Positions 35,786 to 44,858 are shown, numbered from the stretch's first letter. The stretch: 64,000 bases of DNA from an uncultured Draconibacterium sp. (GCF_963677565.1 NZ_OY781982.1:62001-126000), one strand, 5' to 3'. Made by a program: numbers and translations. The notes: generated by a model not told the origin, from the letters alone.

Positions 35786-37747
35786 ATGACTATAGCTTTT
35801 TCTGATTTTAGATATGAACTTGATAAAAAGGGCATTAAATTGCCTGCGAACATTCAAACCATTTTAAGTAATTGTAAATCTTTTACATGCTACAATTCAA
35901 CCGAAGAACTTGCCGATGCAGCGACCAACGGACCGGAGAACAAAGAGTTTGCCGTATCTTACGATATCGAAGGTAAAGGAACATACACAGAGGCTACGGT
36001 GCACCGTGTACAAAACGGAATTTCCGTTAATTATACCGAAGCGTATATGAGAAGACGTGATCCGGGGACCATGGTAATTGGAGATGATAAACCAACCGGG
36101 AAACAACGTTTTTCAGAAAAATATAATTATCCATTTTCTGACATTCAGAAAGAAACATTTGATTGGTTAAAAGAAAATGACCTGGCTGTGTTTTTCTACT
36201 TTGCTGGTCGACAAGGAATTGGATCTTTGGGTATTGCAATTGCTCCTGCAAATGCAGGGTTTTTCGCAATGGGTTTATCCATGCTACAGGAGATTGTGCC
36301 CATTGACGACTTGGTTGAAAACAGCGAGTTAAAATCGGTGATTTATGTTGCTCCTGTTTTCAGGCACACTCATTTCAATGGAAAACAGGTAGTTGTACAT
36401 AATCGTCTTGACGACATTCATGAACTTTACTCCTACAACCTATACCCTGGCCCAAGTGCAAAAAAAGGGTTATACGGCGTTTTGCTCACCCAGGGAGAGA
36501 AGGAAGAATGGGTAACAGCTCATTGCTCTGCAGTTCAATCTGTTAGCCCGTACGACATTGTAACAACATTTATGCACGAGGGTGCCAGTGGTGGTGGAAA
36601 ATCAGAACTACACCAACATATTGTAAGAGAAACCGATGGTAGAGTTCTGTTGGGAAAGAATTCAATTACCGATGAAAACCGTTATATCACAATACCGCGA
36701 ACCTGTAACTTTCTACCCATCGCCGACGATATGGCATTCTGTCATCCTTCATTCCAAAAGAAAAATGGAAAATTAGGAATAATGGACGCGGAAAATGCAT
36801 GGTTTGTTCGGGTTGACAGCGTTAATCAGTACGGAGATGATCCGGTGCTTGAGAAGACAACCATTCATCCGAAAAAACCGTTGCTATTTTTAAATATCGA
36901 TACAAAACCTGAATCAACAGCTCTGATCTGGAATCATATCGAAGACGAACCGGGCAAGCCATGCCCAAACCCGAGGGTAGTTTTACCGCGCGAAAGTGTG
37001 GATAATACCATTAACGGATCAGTCTCGGTTGATGTGCGTAGTTTTGGAATTCGCACACCAAAGTGTTCGAAAGAAGATCCAAGCTACGGAATTGTTGGTT
37101 TATTCCACATATTGCCACCAGCGTTGGCCTGGTTGTGGCGTTTGGTTGCCCCACGCGGACACAAAAATCCAAGTATTGTTGGCACAGGGGCCATGGAAAG
37201 CGAAGGAGTTGGTTCGTACTGGCCTTTTGCTACTGGAGACCGGATTATTCATGCCAATCTGTTACTGAAGCAGATAATTGAAACACCACGTACCATTTTT
37301 TCGCTGGTACCCAACCAAAACATTGGCGTTTGGGAAGTTGGTTTTAAACCTCAGCTTTTAATGCGCGAATATTTAACCCGAAGAGGTGGTGCCAAACTAA
37401 AAGATGACCAAATACAAGCGGCACGTTGTCCGCTATTGGGTTACGAATTGAATTATCTGACCATTGAAAGCTCAAAAATACCGTCCCGTTTCCTTAAAGT
37501 TTACAACCAGGTTGAAGTGGGTACCGAAGGTTACGATGCCGGAGCCGAAGTTTTACAGGAATTCTTTAACAGAGAGCTGAAGAAATTCATGCACAAAGAC
37601 CTGTTCCACACCGGAAGAAAAATCATTGACGCTTGTCTGTCAAACGCGTCGATTGAAGAATACAATGAAATAATCCCTATGGATTACAAATATTCATTTA
37701 ATAATATTGAAGACTATGAGCAAAGTAGTTATAATAATGGGCTCTAA
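35786..37747 (+). CDS. DUF4914-family protein with PEPCK-like motifs
   Basis: A 653-residue cytoplasmic protein that I recognise as of the DUF4914 family, with no established function. What I see is a resemblance to ATP-type phosphoenolpyruvate carboxykinase: YPGPSAKKGLYGV (about 220-232, compare the GEMKKG lysine motif), AHCSAV (245-250, compare MHCSAN) and the P-loop GASGGGKS (266-273, compare GLSGTGKT), in the same order and at similar spacing. A kinase-2-like PIADDMAFC follows at about 315. I infer a divergent PEPCK-fold kinase. The gene overlaps the next gene, a PurE-like protein, by 32 nt, and lies under an XRE-cupin regulator. Substrate unknown. Confidence 0.78.
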   Translation: MTIAFSDFRYELDKKGIKLPANIQTILSNCKSFTCYNSTEELADAATNGPENKEFAVSYDIEGKGTYTEATVHRVQNGISVNYTEAYMRRRDPGTMVIGDDKPTGKQRFSEKYNYPFSDIQKETFDWLKENDLAVFFYFAGRQGIGSLGIAIAPANAGFFAMGLSMLQEIVPIDDLVENSELKSVIYVAPVFRHTHFNGKQVVVHNRLDDIHELYSYNLYPGPSAKKGLYGVLLTQGEKEEWVTAHCSAVQSVSPYDIVTTFMHEGASGGGKSELHQHIVRETDGRVLLGKNSITDENRYITIPRTCNFLPIADDMAFCHPSFQKKNGKLGIMDAENAWFVRVDSVNQYGDDPVLEKTTIHPKKPLLFLNIDTKPESTALIWNHIEDEPGKPCPNPRVVLPRESVDNTINGSVSVDVRSFGIRTPKCSKEDPSYGIVGLFHILPPALAWLWRLVAPRGHKNPSIVGTGAMESEGVGSYWPFATGDRIIHANLLLKQIIETPRTIFSLVPNQNIGVWEVGFKPQLLMREYLTRRGGAKLKDDQIQAARCPLLGYELNYLTIESSKIPSRFLKVYNQVEVGTEGYDAGAEVLQEFFNRELKKFMHKDLFHTGRKIIDACLSNASIEEYNEIIPMDYKYSFNNIEDYEQSSYNNGL

Positions 37748-38189
37748 AGCCGATCTGGACTGGGCTAACAAAATTGTTCATGCGCTAAATGGTTTTAACA
37801 TCGATTCTGAATGTTTCATTGCTTCGGCCCATAAAGTTCCGCTGGAGTGTTATAACATTATTAAAGAGCAGGAAAAGCACAACCCGGTATTTATTACCAT
37901 TGCAGGAATGAGCAACGCACTAAGCGGATTTTCCGATGCACAAACCAATTGTCCGGTTATTGCATGTCCTCCTGTAGGCGAATCGTTTGCCGGTGCCGAT
38001 ATTTATTCGAGCCTGCGAATGCCATCGGGAGTTGCTCCAATGGTAATTCTCAGTCCAAAAAACGCAGCGCTGGCAGCAGCCAAAATTATTGGATTAAACA
38101 ACGCTGAAGTGCGCACCGAGGTATCAAAATTTCAGGAGGCACAACGGCAAAAATTAATTGAAGACAACTGTTCAATAAGAAGTAATTAG
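37716..38189 (+). CDS. Class II PurE-like AIR carboxylase
   Basis: A 157-residue protein of the PurE fold. Start: the ATG at 37716 (MSKVVIIMGSKADL), which lies 32 nt inside the end of the upstream gene; an in-frame TTG at 37707 is less likely. The motifs are those of class II (animal-type) AIR carboxylase and not of class I: SAHK instead of SAHR, IAGMSNALSG, CPPVGESF, SSLRMPSGV and LSPKNAALAAAKI. Class II enzymes carboxylate aminoimidazole ribonucleotide directly with CO2. Whether it serves purine synthesis or a side pathway together with the PEPCK-like neighbour is open. Confidence 0.88.
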   Translation: MSKVVIIMGSKADLDWANKIVHALNGFNIDSECFIASAHKVPLECYNIIKEQEKHNPVFITIAGMSNALSGFSDAQTNCPVIACPPVGESFAGADIYSSLRMPSGVAPMVILSPKNAALAAAKIIGLNNAEVRTEVSKFQEAQRQKLIEDNCSIRSN

Positions 38190-38291
38190 TTAAATATTGG
38201 TCTTTTCCTGGAGGCAGGTAGTTTTTTTTCGCAATCTACTTAATAATTAACTTGATAACTTATCGGCAGTTCAGGAAAACTTTAATCATAA

Positions 38292-38327
38292 AGGGAGATT
38301 TGTTTTAACAACTCTCCCTAATTTTTT
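38292..38327 (+). terminator. Intrinsic terminator after the purE-like gene
   Basis: AGGGAGA (38292-38298) pairs perfectly with TCTCCCT (38313-38319); the inner TTGTT/AACAA extends the stem. A T run follows at 38322-38327. Confidence 0.75.
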
Positions 38328-38358
38328 AGATATTTGCGCCCACAAAATTGAAGCAAGA

Positions 38359-39315
38359 ATGAGTTCGATTAGCAACGATATAAGATTAGCGGCCAAGCTA
38401 ATCGGGAATGGTGAGTTGGTGGCTTTTCCTACCGAAACGGTATATGGTTTAGGTGCAGATGCATTTAATGCAGAGGCGGTTGCAAAAATATTTGCAACAA
38501 AAGAACGACCAACATTTAATCCGCTAATTGTACATATTCGTGATATTTCAGAACTGGAAAAACTTTTTGTTGAGATCGATGATGCGCTTTTAAAACTGGC
38601 CGAACACTTTTGGCCGGGTCCTTTAACCATTGTTGCAAAAAAACAAAAATCGGTACCCGATATCGTTTCAGCCGGATTGGATACAGTGGCTGTTCGTATG
38701 CCCGCCAACCAAACAGCCCGCGAACTGTTAAAACTTTCCGGAAAATCGATTGCAGCACCCAGTGCCAACCGGTTTGGAATGTTAAGCCCAACTACGCCAG
38801 AGCACGTTCAGAAACAACTTCCTGAGCTAAAATGTATACTCAACGGCGAACTTCCTAAAGTTGGTATCGAGTCTACAGTTATCGAACTGTGCCAGGGAGA
38901 ATTTAAAATACTGCGACCCGGATTTATTACGGAGCAGGATTTGTTGAAAGTGATTCCGCAAAGTAAAACTACGGAGGCCAATTCGCCGATCAAATCGCCG
39001 GGATTGCTAAAATCACATTACAGTCCCCGCAAACCCATGTATCTTTTAGGCAAAGAACCCGATTATACAGCAGACAAGAAAATGGGTTTCATGGCTTTTT
39101 CCGAAGTACACGAACCGGAAAAGTATCACCAAATCGAGCGTTTATCATCAAACGGCGACTTAAGCGAAGCGGCAGCAAATTTCTTTGAAGCGTTGCATCG
39201 TCTCGAAGATTCGGATGTTGACGTGATAATTGCAGAACCTGTACCTGAAACAGGTATCGGCATTGCCATTATGGATCGATTAAAAAAGGCGGTTTATCAG
39301 TACAGTGATACATAA
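38359..39315 (+). CDS. L-threonylcarbamoyladenylate synthase, Sua5 type
   Basis: Makes threonylcarbamoyl-AMP for the t6A modification of ANN-decoding tRNAs. The 318 residues comprise a YrdC domain (1 to about 200; PTETVYGLGADAFN near 28-41, KERPTFNPLIVHI near 49-61, SAPSANRFGMLSP-type motif near 132-145) and a C-terminal Sua5 domain (about 215-315), linked by PGLLKSHYSPRKP (about 214-226). The Sua5 domain distinguishes it from the shorter TsaC. It converges on the CocE-type hydrolase gene. Confidence 0.93.
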   Translation: MSSISNDIRLAAKLIGNGELVAFPTETVYGLGADAFNAEAVAKIFATKERPTFNPLIVHIRDISELEKLFVEIDDALLKLAEHFWPGPLTIVAKKQKSVPDIVSAGLDTVAVRMPANQTARELLKLSGKSIAAPSANRFGMLSPTTPEHVQKQLPELKCILNGELPKVGIESTVIELCQGEFKILRPGFITEQDLLKVIPQSKTTEANSPIKSPGLLKSHYSPRKPMYLLGKEPDYTADKKMGFMAFSEVHEPEKYHQIERLSSNGDLSEAAANFFEALHRLEDSDVDVIIAEPVPETGIGIAIMDRLKKAVYQYSDT

Positions 39316-39339
39316 ACAACAGCAGTAATTCCATCGTTT

Positions 39340-41244
39340 TTAGTCCACCCTTTCAATCAACTCAATAGTTGGCAAGTCACCACCGGCTTTTACATTCGAC
39401 ATCCCGTGAATGGTAATTTCCGACTTGATAAAATCTTCCTCATCAGCTCTGTAAATATTGTCGACATATTTTTGAGGATTACGGTCGATATAAGGAAACC
39501 AGGTGCTGTGAATCTGAATCATTATACGATGACCCTTTTTAAAGGTATGCAACACATCCTGGAGCGGAACTGTAACATTGGTTGGTACTCCCGGTTCAAA
39601 AGGTAAGGGATGGGAATAACTATCGCGGAAACGGCCACGGAACACTTCGTGACGCACCAACTGCTGGTATCCCCCCATCACAATATTTTTAGGATTATGC
39701 TCGTAATTTGGATGATCGTCAGGATAAACATCAATCAGTTTTACAACAAAATCGGCATCAGTTCCAGTCATTGAAACCACAAGTTGCGCCAGAATTTCGC
39801 CGGCAATGGTTATATCTTTTTCCAGAACATCCGTTTTAAAAGTCAACACATCCGGTCGGTACGAGGCATGTCGCTGATCGTCGGTCATAAAGTAACGGGG
39901 AGTAAAAGTCAAGCCCTCTACAACCGAACGATATGGAACCGGTTTGTCCGGATCGCTGATATAGCTAAATTCAACATTTTCATCTATCTTATCGTTCATT
40001 AGCAATTTGCCTTTCTCACCAAACGAAAAAGTAATTGGAGCCACATTTTTTGGTGGCCATTCGTCGTATTTTTCCCACTCTTTTAATCCGGTGTCGAACA
40101 TATAGGCTTCCGGCAAAGTCATTTTCCCCTCTTCTTTCAGGTAGTAATCGAAGAACGGTTTTTCCATTTCGCGCTGAAAAAAGGTTGAAATACTGTCGCC
40201 ATAATAAATGTCGTTTACTGTATGTTTTCCTTGCTCGCGAGCCCAACCACCGTGTGTCCACGGCCCCATTACAATTGTATTTGTTGCATCAGGATCGTTA
40301 TGCTGGATGGTTTTGTAAATATTTATCGGACCGAATAAATCTTCAGCATCGTACCAACCTCCTACCAACATCACGGCCGGTTTTATATCTTTTAAATGCG
40401 GAAGAATGGAACGCTTTTGCCAGAACTCATCATAATTGGGATGTTCAACTACCTGGTTCCAGAAAAAGTTATCGTAATGATACTTTTTAGTAATATTCTT
40501 CAACGGCCCTAAAGCCAGGTTAAACTCATAACCATTTACAGGTTGATCCTTGTACAAACGCATCATTTTATCGCCATACCAGCCCTTGTTAGTCAACGAT
40601 TCTTTCTGGTAGCCAAACACCGGAAACGCCGCCATATACGATTGCAAAAATGCCCCGTGGTGGTGAAAATCGTCGAAAAAGAAATCGGCAATTGGGGCTT
40701 GTGGCGAAGCTGCTTTTAAGGCCGGATGTGCATCAAGCAATGCCGCAGCACTATAATGCCCGGGGTACGAAATACCGTAAATCCCAACCCTACCGTTGTT
40801 GCCTTTAATGTTCTTGATCAGCCAGTCGATAGTATCGTAAGTATCAGAACTTTCATCAATATCCTTTTTATTTTTCACATCGTTTCCCGGAATATTGGGG
40901 CGCATATTATCGAAAGTTCCGCCCGACATGTAACGGCCGCGAACATCCTGGTAAACCAAAATGTATCCTCCACGAATCAGGTAATCAGAAGGAGACCTGA
41001 GTTTATTATTGCGCGTCCCGTCTACGTTGTAACAAGTACGTGTCATTAATATTGGGTAAGTTATCGATTCATCTTTCGGTGTGTAAACAACCGTAAATAA
41101 CTTCACCCCGTCTCGCATTTCAATAAAGTATTCCGATTCGTTATAATGTGTGGCAACATAAAGGGAATCAGCATTTTCAGCCTTAAGATTTGCACTTATT
41201 AAAATCAGAGAAATTAGCAGAAAGAACCAATAGAAACGCTTCAT
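39340..41244 (-). CDS. Secreted CocE/NonD-family (S15) hydrolase
   Basis: A 634-residue alpha/beta hydrolase with a signal peptide (FYWFFLLISLILISANLKA). The X-Pro dipeptidyl-peptidase/cocaine-esterase N-terminal domain shows RDGVKLFTVVYTPKD, the Asp-Val-Arg-Gly-Arg-Tyr-xx-Ser-Gly-Gly stretch (about 100-109), and the nucleophile elbow GISYPG with Ser159. Other catalytic residues should be Asp in GGWYDAEDLF (about 310) and His in GPWTHGGW (about 345). A C-terminal jelly-roll domain covers about 420-630. It acts on peptides or esters outside the cytoplasm. Monocistronic. Confidence 0.9.
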   Translation of the reverse strand: MKRFYWFFLLISLILISANLKAENADSLYVATHYNESEYFIEMRDGVKLFTVVYTPKDESITYPILMTRTCYNVDGTRNNKLRSPSDYLIRGGYILVYQDVRGRYMSGGTFDNMRPNIPGNDVKNKKDIDESSDTYDTIDWLIKNIKGNNGRVGIYGISYPGHYSAAALLDAHPALKAASPQAPIADFFFDDFHHHGAFLQSYMAAFPVFGYQKESLTNKGWYGDKMMRLYKDQPVNGYEFNLALGPLKNITKKYHYDNFFWNQVVEHPNYDEFWQKRSILPHLKDIKPAVMLVGGWYDAEDLFGPINIYKTIQHNDPDATNTIVMGPWTHGGWAREQGKHTVNDIYYGDSISTFFQREMEKPFFDYYLKEEGKMTLPEAYMFDTGLKEWEKYDEWPPKNVAPITFSFGEKGKLLMNDKIDENVEFSYISDPDKPVPYRSVVEGLTFTPRYFMTDDQRHASYRPDVLTFKTDVLEKDITIAGEILAQLVVSMTGTDADFVVKLIDVYPDDHPNYEHNPKNIVMGGYQQLVRHEVFRGRFRDSYSHPLPFEPGVPTNVTVPLQDVLHTFKKGHRIMIQIHSTWFPYIDRNPQKYVDNIYRADEEDFIKSEITIHGMSNVKAGGDLPTIELIERVD

Positions 41245-41398
41245 AAAATGATTTAAAATTTGTGGTTTCGAACGACAACCAGATTTTTAATGCAGCCAAA
41301 TATAAACAGATTATCATCACACGGCGCTGTTTTTTGTCATATTCACAATTTGAATGTTAAAATAATTTCAAAATGAATATATCGCATTAGGGTTTCTA

Positions 41399-41432
41399 TT
41401 AAAAAAAACGGAACCCAACTAAATGGATCCCG
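41399..41432 (-). terminator. Intrinsic terminator of the 590-residue unknown gene
   Basis: On the minus strand CGGGATCC (41432-41425) pairs with GGGTTCCG (41416-41409), allowing G-U pairs, followed by an eight-T run. It lies 25 bp past the stop. Confidence 0.7.
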
Positions 41433-41456
41433 CTTTTATATAGTTTTTGAAAACAA

Positions 41457-43229
41457 TTACAATTCTACGTTCAGAACTGAATATTTCTGAATAAGTTTTT
41501 CCAATTCCAAAACCACATCCTTTTTCTTTTCGCCGAAAAGATTTTTGTAGTAGTCGATGCCGTCCGTAAGATTCTTTTTGAATTTTACCAGGTTACGCTT
41601 TTCTTTTACGTCTTCAGCATTTTTTTGAAAAGCTTCCATACGCTCTTTAAAGATATCGAGATACATACTCAACTCCTTTAAAAACATGTGAGGACGATAA
41701 CCTTTATCCAATAAATTGATACGACCGTAAATATGATCAACCATTTCTTTAAGCGAAGAAATTTTTGAGAAATAAGCCAGGTTCGGCCCAGGACAAACAG
41801 TTACTTTTTCGTTTTCCTTAACAGCAATTCCCTTCGACTGCAGCATTGAAATTCCAAGACCGATGCACAAACATTCCGGCTCAGTAATCTTATCGAAAGC
41901 TTTTTTGTATTCTGTCTCTGGCAAATTCATTGCCTTCAGTTCCTTTAACTTTTTGCTTTGATATTGTCGCGATGATGTACAAATTGGTTTTTCAGTGTAT
42001 TCCGTGTTATACCTCAAAAATCCTTTTGTACATGGCATCCCCGCTTTTCCATCCGCAGCCATCGCTAAACGTAGCTTACTCATCGATGCTCCCTTAATAC
42101 TATTAAAAGGTACACCCAGCGGAGATAATCCACTGTAGTAATAATCTTTTTCCTTGCCTTCAGCCAAAAGGTTCATCGTTTCGGTATCGATACTGATAAC
42201 TTCAGGAACCAGCATAAAAGGCGATCCCCAACCAACACTGTCCATATTGTAGTGATCAAGCAGCAGGTTGTGTTCCTCAACGTTTCCTACACCACCTTGT
42301 GCCGTAATTTTCATTTCCGGTTCTTCGGCAGGTTGCGAAATTTCTTTTTTATGAAGTGCTGTTTTATAAATCTCAACACAGGTATCGAATAACTTCTGGC
42401 GGTTCAGTCTGAATTCATCCAGAATTGGCCCAAATAATACACCGTTGGTTGGAAAAGCGTGTCCTCCACAGTTTACACCGGATTCGATGCGGTATTCAGA
42501 TACCCACAGTCCTTTTGCAGCCAACATTTTACCCTGCACAAATGCCGATCGAAAATCGCTAACTTTCAGAATAATATTCTTTTTTATCTTCCCTTTAATA
42601 TCGGGAAAGAAGTCTTTAAAATTTTCGATGTAGCTGTACAAACGCGGGCTCATTCCGGCAGAAAGTACCAACGACGAACTCAGGTTGCTATTGGCAAAAC
42701 CACGCAGTGCCGCATGTGCATCGTTATACTCGATGGGAAGTTCTTCGCCATCTTTTTTGTTAACCTGGTCGAGCTTGGTCATAATGTTCACATCAATCGA
42801 CCCCACCGGTAATTTATCGTTTACCCACTTTTTTAGCTCCTCCGAAACCGATTTTTTGAATCCAAGGTTGCTGAATTTTGCCTTCAACTCCGATGCCTCT
42901 GGAAGCATATCATAATATTTTTCCAATTCGCCTCCAACATTCGACAACGAAGCTTTAAAGCCTTCAACCTTTTTATTCACCACCTCTTCCATCGTATTCA
43001 GGTACGAGGTAATGCGTTTCGCCCTGTGGTCGTCCACCTTTTTTGAGATGGCAGTAAACGGCAGATCGAACTTTTTACAGTAGAATTCGCGTATCGTTTC
43101 CATCAGCGAATCATCAACCAGCGAAATCACCGATGAAATTCCAAAGGGTGCGACATTTACAGGTGTGTCCATTGAATATCCTACACCCAGAACGGGTATA
43201 TGGAAAGAATGTCCTTCAAATATTTTCAT
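41457..43229 (-). CDS. Unknown 590-residue protein, possible TIM-barrel flavin/iron-sulfur enzyme
   Basis: I do not recognise a named family. The N-terminal segment (HIPVLGVGYSMDTPVNVAPF) and the ITAQGGVGNVEEHNLLLDHY to DSVGWGSPFMLVPEV stretch (308-345) resemble the phosphate-binding part of FMN-dependent TIM-barrel enzymes such as nitronate monooxygenase. A GVNCGGHAFPTNGVLFGPI motif lies at 251-269 (Cys254). A cluster of cysteines, Cys400, Cys417, Cys453, Cys455 and Cys479 (AGMPCTK, PICTSS, ECLCIG, TVCPGP), could hold an iron-sulfur cluster. Residues 60-145 and 520-590 are helical and coiled. No signal peptide. It stands alone with its own terminator. Function is not assignable; the enzyme-class idea is inference. 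Confidence 0.6.
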   Translation of the reverse strand: MKIFEGHSFHIPVLGVGYSMDTPVNVAPFGISSVISLVDDSLMETIREFYCKKFDLPFTAISKKVDDHRAKRITSYLNTMEEVVNKKVEGFKASLSNVGGELEKYYDMLPEASELKAKFSNLGFKKSVSEELKKWVNDKLPVGSIDVNIMTKLDQVNKKDGEELPIEYNDAHAALRGFANSNLSSSLVLSAGMSPRLYSYIENFKDFFPDIKGKIKKNIILKVSDFRSAFVQGKMLAAKGLWVSEYRIESGVNCGGHAFPTNGVLFGPILDEFRLNRQKLFDTCVEIYKTALHKKEISQPAEEPEMKITAQGGVGNVEEHNLLLDHYNMDSVGWGSPFMLVPEVISIDTETMNLLAEGKEKDYYYSGLSPLGVPFNSIKGASMSKLRLAMAADGKAGMPCTKGFLRYNTEYTEKPICTSSRQYQSKKLKELKAMNLPETEYKKAFDKITEPECLCIGLGISMLQSKGIAVKENEKVTVCPGPNLAYFSKISSLKEMVDHIYGRINLLDKGYRPHMFLKELSMYLDIFKERMEAFQKNAEDVKEKRNLVKFKKNLTDGIDYYKNLFGEKKKDVVLELEKLIQKYSVLNVEL

Positions 43230-43423
43230 TTACGTAAATTATATATGACGGGGTTAATTACGCCCCGATTCTGTTAAACACAATTGGGCGCAAAGAAAGC
43301 AAGTTATTTTACATTTGCTTGCAACTATTGGTGCATTGGCGAAAATGTCTAAATAAATTGACCTTTATTACAAAGTACGAACTTTTCTTTCGAACTCTTT
43401 CGTCTATAATTCCAAATTTAGAA

Positions 43424-43437
43424 TGACCAATCGGTCA
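43424..43437. promoter_or_regulatory. TetR-type operator 1
   Basis: TGACC-AATC-GGTCA, perfect 5-bp arms, just upstream of the minus-33 region of the tetR promoter. A second, related site lies 59 bp downstream. Confidence 0.6.
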
Positions 43438-43453
43438 ATTAATTCATTTTTTT

Positions 43454-43485
43454 CTTGGAAATTAAAATTACATGCTTTAACTTTG
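43454..43485 (+). promoter_or_regulatory. Promoter of the tetR-Lol-like operon
   Basis: CTTG (43454-43457), 20-bp spacer, exact TAACTTTG (43478-43485). The minus-7 box overlaps operator 2, so repressor bound there would block it. Transcription would start near 43492, making the ATG at 43516 the first possible start. Confidence 0.6.
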
Positions 43486-43498
43486 ACCGACCGTTCAA
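43483..43498. promoter_or_regulatory. TetR-type operator 2
   Basis: TTGACCGACCGTTCAA, an imperfect palindrome (6 of 8 half-site positions symmetric) that shares the TTGACC/GGTCAA-like core with operator 1. It overlaps the minus-7 box and the expected start of transcription. Confidence 0.55.
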
Positions 43499-43515
43499 TC
43501 AATAAATATAAAAAG

Positions 43516-44106
43516 ATGCCAAGAAGTCCGGAACAATTCGACGATATCAGAAAACAGAAAAAGCAGTTGATCATGGAAACTGCGCTGGAATTATTTGCAG
43601 AAAATGGTTATCATGCAACTTCAATTAGCCAGATTGCAGCCAAAGCAAAAATTTCCAAAGGACTAACCTACAACTATTTTAACAGCAAAAAAGAGATTCT
43701 TGATGAGCTAATGAATCATGGTTTTAACGAAATTTACGACAACCTGGACATTAACCATGATGGAGTGCTAACCAGCGAAGAGTTTATTTATTTTATTCGT
43801 CAAAATTTTAAGCTACTTCGTGAAAATATGCAACATTGGAAATTATTCTTTTCGCTGTTGTTGCAACCACAAATCTCACAAACTTTTGCCAAAACCTACG
43901 AAGAGAAAGCGGCTCCTATTTTCAATTTATTTTATGGATTTATTAAAGAACAAGGGAGCAAAGATCCGGAAAACGACCTGATGGCCATTGCCTCATTAAT
44001 AGAAGGCGCCTTTTTATATTGTGTTGCTGCCCCTGATGTTTTCCCGATGGAAAAACTGGAAGAGGCCGTTATTTCAGCGTCATTTAAAATCGTTAACAAT
44101 CAATAA
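43516..44106 (+). CDS. TetR-family repressor with an EF-hand loop
   Basis: A 196-residue regulator. The ATG at 43516 (MPRSPEQFDDIR) is chosen; a longer frame from 43423 would run through the promoter and both operators. The HTH lies at about 18-62 (ALELFAENGYHATSISQIAA, KISKGLTYNYFNSKKEIL). Right after it, residues 78-90 read DINHDGVLTSEEF, which meets every position of the canonical EF-hand calcium loop (D1, N3, D5, G6, L8, E12), followed by a helix. Such a loop is unusual in this family. The rest is the ligand/dimer domain. It is the first gene of the LolA-like/ABC operon, 8 bp before the next gene, and probably represses it and itself. Confidence 0.9.
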   Translation: MPRSPEQFDDIRKQKKQLIMETALELFAENGYHATSISQIAAKAKISKGLTYNYFNSKKEILDELMNHGFNEIYDNLDINHDGVLTSEEFIYFIRQNFKLLRENMQHWKLFFSLLLQPQISQTFAKTYEEKAAPIFNLFYGFIKEQGSKDPENDLMAIASLIEGAFLYCVAAPDVFPMEKLEEAVISASFKIVNNQ

Positions 44107-44114
44107 TAACTAAA

Positions 44115-44858
44115 ATGAAACACATACAACTTACACTAACATTTATGCTTTTGGGCCTTGCAGTATTTGCACAGGACATGACAGCAATAATAAAACAAGC
44201 CGACGAAAAATTCAGAGGAGAATCCAGTCGCGGTGAAATGACCATGATTATTGAACGACCGGGCTGGAGTAGGACTGTTTCGATGAAAAACTGGACTTTG
44301 GGTAACGATTATTCGCTCATCTACATTACCGCACCGGCCAAAGAAAAAGGCCAAGTCTTTCTGAAACGCGATAAGGAAATGTGGAACTGGGTGCCAAACA
44401 TCGAGCGGATGATAAAAATTCCGCCGTCGATGATGATGCAGTCGTGGATGGGATCAGATTTTACAAATGATGATTTGGTGAAGGAATCGCAGATGGCAAA
44501 AGACTACTCGAACAAATTGCTTGGCGAGGAAGAAGTTGATGGTTATTCGTGTTATAAAATCGAACTGATACCACACGAAGATGCGCCCGTTGTTTGGGGA
44601 AAAGTAATTATGTGGGTGTCGAAAGAAGAACTGCACTGGCTAAAAGCTGAGTTTTACGACGAGGATGGCTTTTTGGTAAACACCGAAATTCTGACGGATG
44701 TAAAAATGATGGACGACCGCGAAATGCCAACACGCCTGGAAATGATTCCGGCAGATGAAGAAGGCAACAAAACGGTTATGATCTTTGATAAAATTGAATT
44801 CGATGTCGATCTGAAAGAGAGTTTCTTCTCTCAGCAAAACATGAAAAGGATCAGATGA
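44115..44858 (+). CDS. LolA-like outer membrane lipoprotein-sorting protein
   Basis: A 247-residue periplasmic carrier of the LolA-like family. A signal peptide (QLTLTFMLLGLAVFAQ) is followed by a LolA-type half-barrel: EMTMIIERPGWSRTVSMKNW, the GQVFLKRDKEMWNWVPNI stretch and YKIELIPHEDAPVVWGKVI, with the hydrophobic cavity residues expected in such folds. The family is known from clusters with LolC/E-type ABC permeases, as here. It lies between tetR and a four-helix-bundle gene that seems to have been inserted before the permeases. It would carry a lipid or lipoprotein across the periplasm; cargo unknown. Confidence 0.85.
   Translation: MKHIQLTLTFMLLGLAVFAQDMTAIIKQADEKFRGESSRGEMTMIIERPGWSRTVSMKNWTLGNDYSLIYITAPAKEKGQVFLKRDKEMWNWVPNIERMIKIPPSMMMQSWMGSDFTNDDLVKESQMAKDYSNKLLGEEEVDGYSCYKIELIPHEDAPVVWGKVIMWVSKEELHWLKAEFYDEDGFLVNTEILTDVKMMDDREMPTRLEMIPADEEGNKTVMIFDKIEFDVDLKESFFSQQNMKRIR

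Noticed and set aside
43423..43515. A 31-residue N-terminal extension of TetR
   Set aside because: It would translate the promoter and both operators; the ATG at 43516 fits the predicted transcript start.
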